DNA from: an uncultured Propionibacteriaceae bacterium
Lineage (GTDB): Bacteria; Actinomycetota; Actinomycetes; Propionibacteriales; Propionibacteriaceae
Direction of reading: 5' to 3'
Assembly (NCBI GenBank): GCA_937965785.1
Contig: CALCKT010000006.1
Coordinates: 1-54,873, forward strand
DNA: 54,873 bases
Each line of letters opens with the position of its first letter. Position 1 is the stretch's first letter. Shown here piece after piece: positions 53,094 to 54,873 of this stretch. The position numbers and the translations under genes are program-made. The notes beneath the pieces are model-generated. The model had not been told where the DNA came from. It did no database searches and worked only from the letters and a program-made list of their open reading frames with translations.

Positions 53094-53552
53094 TCACGAA
53101 CCGTTTTCCTCGGCGACTTCTCGTGCCGCTTTTTCTCTCGGAGGGTGTTTCTCCAACCAGTCGAGCAGGAATTTCATGAAGATGAGAGCGATCAGGCTGG
53201 CCGTCAGCGCAGCGAGGAGACTCTGGAAGAATGTTGTGAACAGCCACGCGACCGAGAGCCATATGAGGAGGTCCTCGAAGACGTCGCCGATTCTCCGGAA
53301 AATCCCGATGACGAGAAGAGCCGTCAGGAACGCATTGATGACCGTGGTGATGACCCAGAAAGCAGGAAACATCCACAGGAGGTTGAGCCAGAGCCACGGA
53401 TCGTGGCTCCGCAGCTCACCGACACCCGGGATGAGGGCGACGCCCACCACACCCACCGCCATCGGTACGGCGGCAACGGCGCTGACAGCGACGAGGAGCC
53501 AGAACATGATGACAGCACCCCAGAAGGTGACGGGCTGATCCTTTGAGCTCAT
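53094..53552 (-). CDS. Small multi-pass membrane protein, unknown function
   Basis: A 152-residue protein. A short polar N-terminus (MSSKDQPVTF) is followed by about four hydrophobic stretches: WGAVIMFWLLVAVSAVAAVP, WLWLNLLWMFPAFWVITTVI, LIWLSVAWLFTTFFQSLLAA and ASLIALIFMKFLLDWL. The tail is charged (EKHPPREKAAREVAEENGS). Very Trp/Leu-rich. AGAGGAA is 7 bases before ATG 53552. No family recognised. Confidence 0.65.
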   Translation of the reverse strand: MSSKDQPVTFWGAVIMFWLLVAVSAVAAVPMAVGVVGVALIPGVGELRSHDPWLWLNLLWMFPAFWVITTVINAFLTALLVIGIFRRIGDVFEDLLIWLSVAWLFTTFFQSLLAALTASLIALIFMKFLLDWLEKHPPREKAAREVAEENGS

Positions 53553-53569
53553 GTTCTGGTTCCTCTCGT

Positions 53570-53704
53570 TCAGACGAACGTCACGAACCACCGCGCGATT
53601 TCGATGGCCACATCTGTCGGGATGCCGTTCTGCGTGAGGAAGGTTGCGATACCCAGCTCGGTTGTGTCTCCGATCGAGTCTACCAAGCCATAGATCTTGT
53701 CAAC
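53570..53704 (-). other. Short open frame without a good start, upstream of the membrane protein
   Basis: The frame reads DKIYGLVDSIGDTTELGIA, then TFLTQNGIPTDVAIEIARWF, ending VTFV and stop, 18 bases before the next gene. The sequence looks protein-like, but a stop (TAG) lies just upstream of the Asp and the only start options are TTG or GTG inside. It may be a small peptide gene whose 5' end was lost when insertion sequences landed nearby, or a chance frame. Confidence 0.3.
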
Positions 53705-53864
53705 CTAGGAACGAACCGGATTAGGCAGGCATGGGCGTCCGTATGTCAGGGCTATTTTGTTCGCTTTCCTGAGGATGGATCCCAAAGACTCCTGCCCTTT
53801 GCTGGCCCTGTCCTCTAGTGGCGTGGCGTTTAAATAGTTTTATGGTTTGGTGGGGTAGTGGAGC

Positions 53865-54093
53865 ATGGCGAACAAACCAGCCCCGACCCTGCCGCTTCGT
53901 GACGGTGACCAAGCGATACTTGAGAAGGTGGTGCGTTCAAGCGCCACAACCGCAGGGGCAGCGCAGCGGGCGAGGATCGTGTTGCTGGCCTCCCGGGGAG
54001 TCGCGAATGCGTTGATCTCTGAGTTGGTGGGGGTGTCTCGACCGACGGTGAATCTGTGGCGGGGCCGCTACCTGGAACACGGTCTGGAGGCTG
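53865..54093 (+). pseudogene. IS630-family transposase, N-terminal fragment
   Basis: Residues LRDGDQAILEKVVRSSATTAGAAQRARIVLLASRGVANALISELVGVSRPTVNLWRGRYLEHGLE form the typical helix-turn-helix start of IS630 transposases. The frame then enters unrelated sequence at about 54094, where another element begins, so the DDE domain is missing. Upstream, 53750-53864 may include the IS end; I could not fix its inverted repeat. Confidence 0.75.
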
Positions 54094-54873
54094 GGAGCCT
54101 GTCAAGTTCTTTGTGTAAGCGTTCGCGGTCATGGTGGTCAGAGGTGGGGGTTGATGCGGTCGGGGTAGACCAGTGAGAGCTGTTGCAGTGCTTGTTTCCA
54201 GTTCGTCGTGGCCTGGCCCTCGACGAGGCGTCCGGGTGCTTTGCGTTGCTCGGTGCGCAGACCTCGCTCTTTCGCCCGGTCGCGCGCTCGATTTGTCTTC
54301 GATGTCGCAGATCGCCAGCCAGAGCAGCTTGACGACCGCGTGATCGTTGGGGAAGTGGCCGCGGTTCCTGGGTCACCTTCCGCAGCTGGTGGTTGAGCGA
54401 CTCGATCGAGTTGGTCGTATAGATCACACGCCGCAGTTCGGGCGGGAACGCGAGGAAGGGCGTGAACCGCTCCCCGCGCGTCACGGAATGCCTTGCTGGT
54501 CGAAGGGGTAGCGCCTGCCCAGCTCGGTCGCCTCGAAGGCGGCGAGCTCGGCAGGCGCTGTCTCGGCGTTCGCGGCCTGATAGATCGGCTTCAGCGCGGC
54601 GGTGACGGCCTTGCGGTCGGGGGTGGGAGACGAACCGCATCGCGGCGCGGATCAGGTGGACCACGCAGGTTTGCACGGTCGCTTCCGGCCAGGCCTGTCT
54701 CGACCGCTTCGGGGAAGCCTGTCAGGCCATCGCAGCAGACGATCAGTACATCCCCGGCACGCCGCGGTTGGCGAGCTCGGCGCAAACGGCCGCCCAGAAC
54801 CTCGTGCCCTGGTTCGCCGCACCCAGATGCCCAGCACGTGCTTGATGCCCTCCATGTCGATGCCGATGGCGAG
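54094..54873 (-). mobile_element. IS256-family element, partial, inserted in the IS630 gene
   Basis: An IS256-type end (GAGCCTGTCAAGTTCTTTGT, from about 54096) follows directly on the truncated IS630 gene. A transposase reading leftwards fills the rest of the window. The other end lies beyond 54873, so the target duplication cannot be checked. Confidence 0.7.
54130..54873 (-). pseudogene. IS256-family transposase, decayed by frameshifts
   Basis: Read from the right edge, MEGIKHVLGIW, GDVLIVCCDGLTGFPEAVET, MQTCVVHLIRAAMRFVS, DRKAVTAALKPIYQAANAE, FTPFLAFPPELRRVIYTTNS then IESLNHQLRKV, and NDHAVVKLLWLAI follow in the right order for an IS256/Mutator transposase. They sit in different frames, needing at least four shifts. 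It is therefore inactive unless the shifts are sequencing errors. The N-terminus is off the window. Confidence 0.75.

Noticed and set aside
52760..53179. 139-codon plus-strand gene after the RTX lipoprotein
   Set aside because: It starts in a terminator-like hairpin and runs into the antisense of the membrane protein gene; there is no domain.

Overview
The window is high-GC DNA from an actinobacterium, most likely of the Propionibacteriaceae (Arachnia/Tessaracoccus-like). The genus is inferred, not shown. Supporting signs are a dnaK-grpE-dnaJ-hspR operon with HAIR operators, a 6C small RNA, a DUF3073 protein, monomeric-type NADP isocitrate dehydrogenase, GTG/TTG starts, and a sugar importer without its own ATPase. 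No origin, rRNA or CRISPR array is present.

Layout. 1-2327: most of a TIR/NB-ARC/TPR STAND protein running off the left edge. 2751-5330: 2H phosphoesterase, M20 amidohydrolase, membrane protein. 5909-8588: metNIQ methionine importer, whose leader can hide the metN Shine-Dalgarno sequence. 8695-13384: MazF/PemK-like protein, 6C RNA, an Eda-fold protein lacking its catalytic residues, an Ig-like membrane protein, and an SH3b/M15-like wall protein. 13987-18067: MOSC protein, pgi, SanA-like protein, and tRNA-Glu/Asp/Phe. 18315-26734: secreted peptidase, alpha/beta hydrolase, DUF3073, icd, purF-purM. 26790-27850: a frameshifted DUF559 endonuclease gene bracketed by two large palindromes. 27860-35734: M20 dipeptidase, then a maltose-type importer with a divergent LacI regulator and GH13 glucosidase. 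35832-43359: a catabolic locus with a class II aldolase, GntR regulator, MtnA-type isomerase, ribose-type ABC importer and MtnK-type kinase. 43350-47539: the HspR chaperone operon. 47717-53552: DUF1707 protein, GH16-like protein, a beta-helix/RTX lipoprotein, and a membrane protein. 53865-54873: a broken IS630 gene interrupted by a decayed IS256-type element.

The most interesting system is 35832-43359. Its genes match the steps import, kinase, isomerase and aldolase of the DHAP shunt for 5-methylthioribose or 5-deoxyribose. Here they sit with a dedicated CUT2-type transporter and a GntR-type regulator. Most intergenic space outside operons is filled with repeats. One is a composite element (long hairpin plus a GGTTTCGAC...GGCTCAACC module) present three times. 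Another is a set of further REP-like modules at many gene ends.
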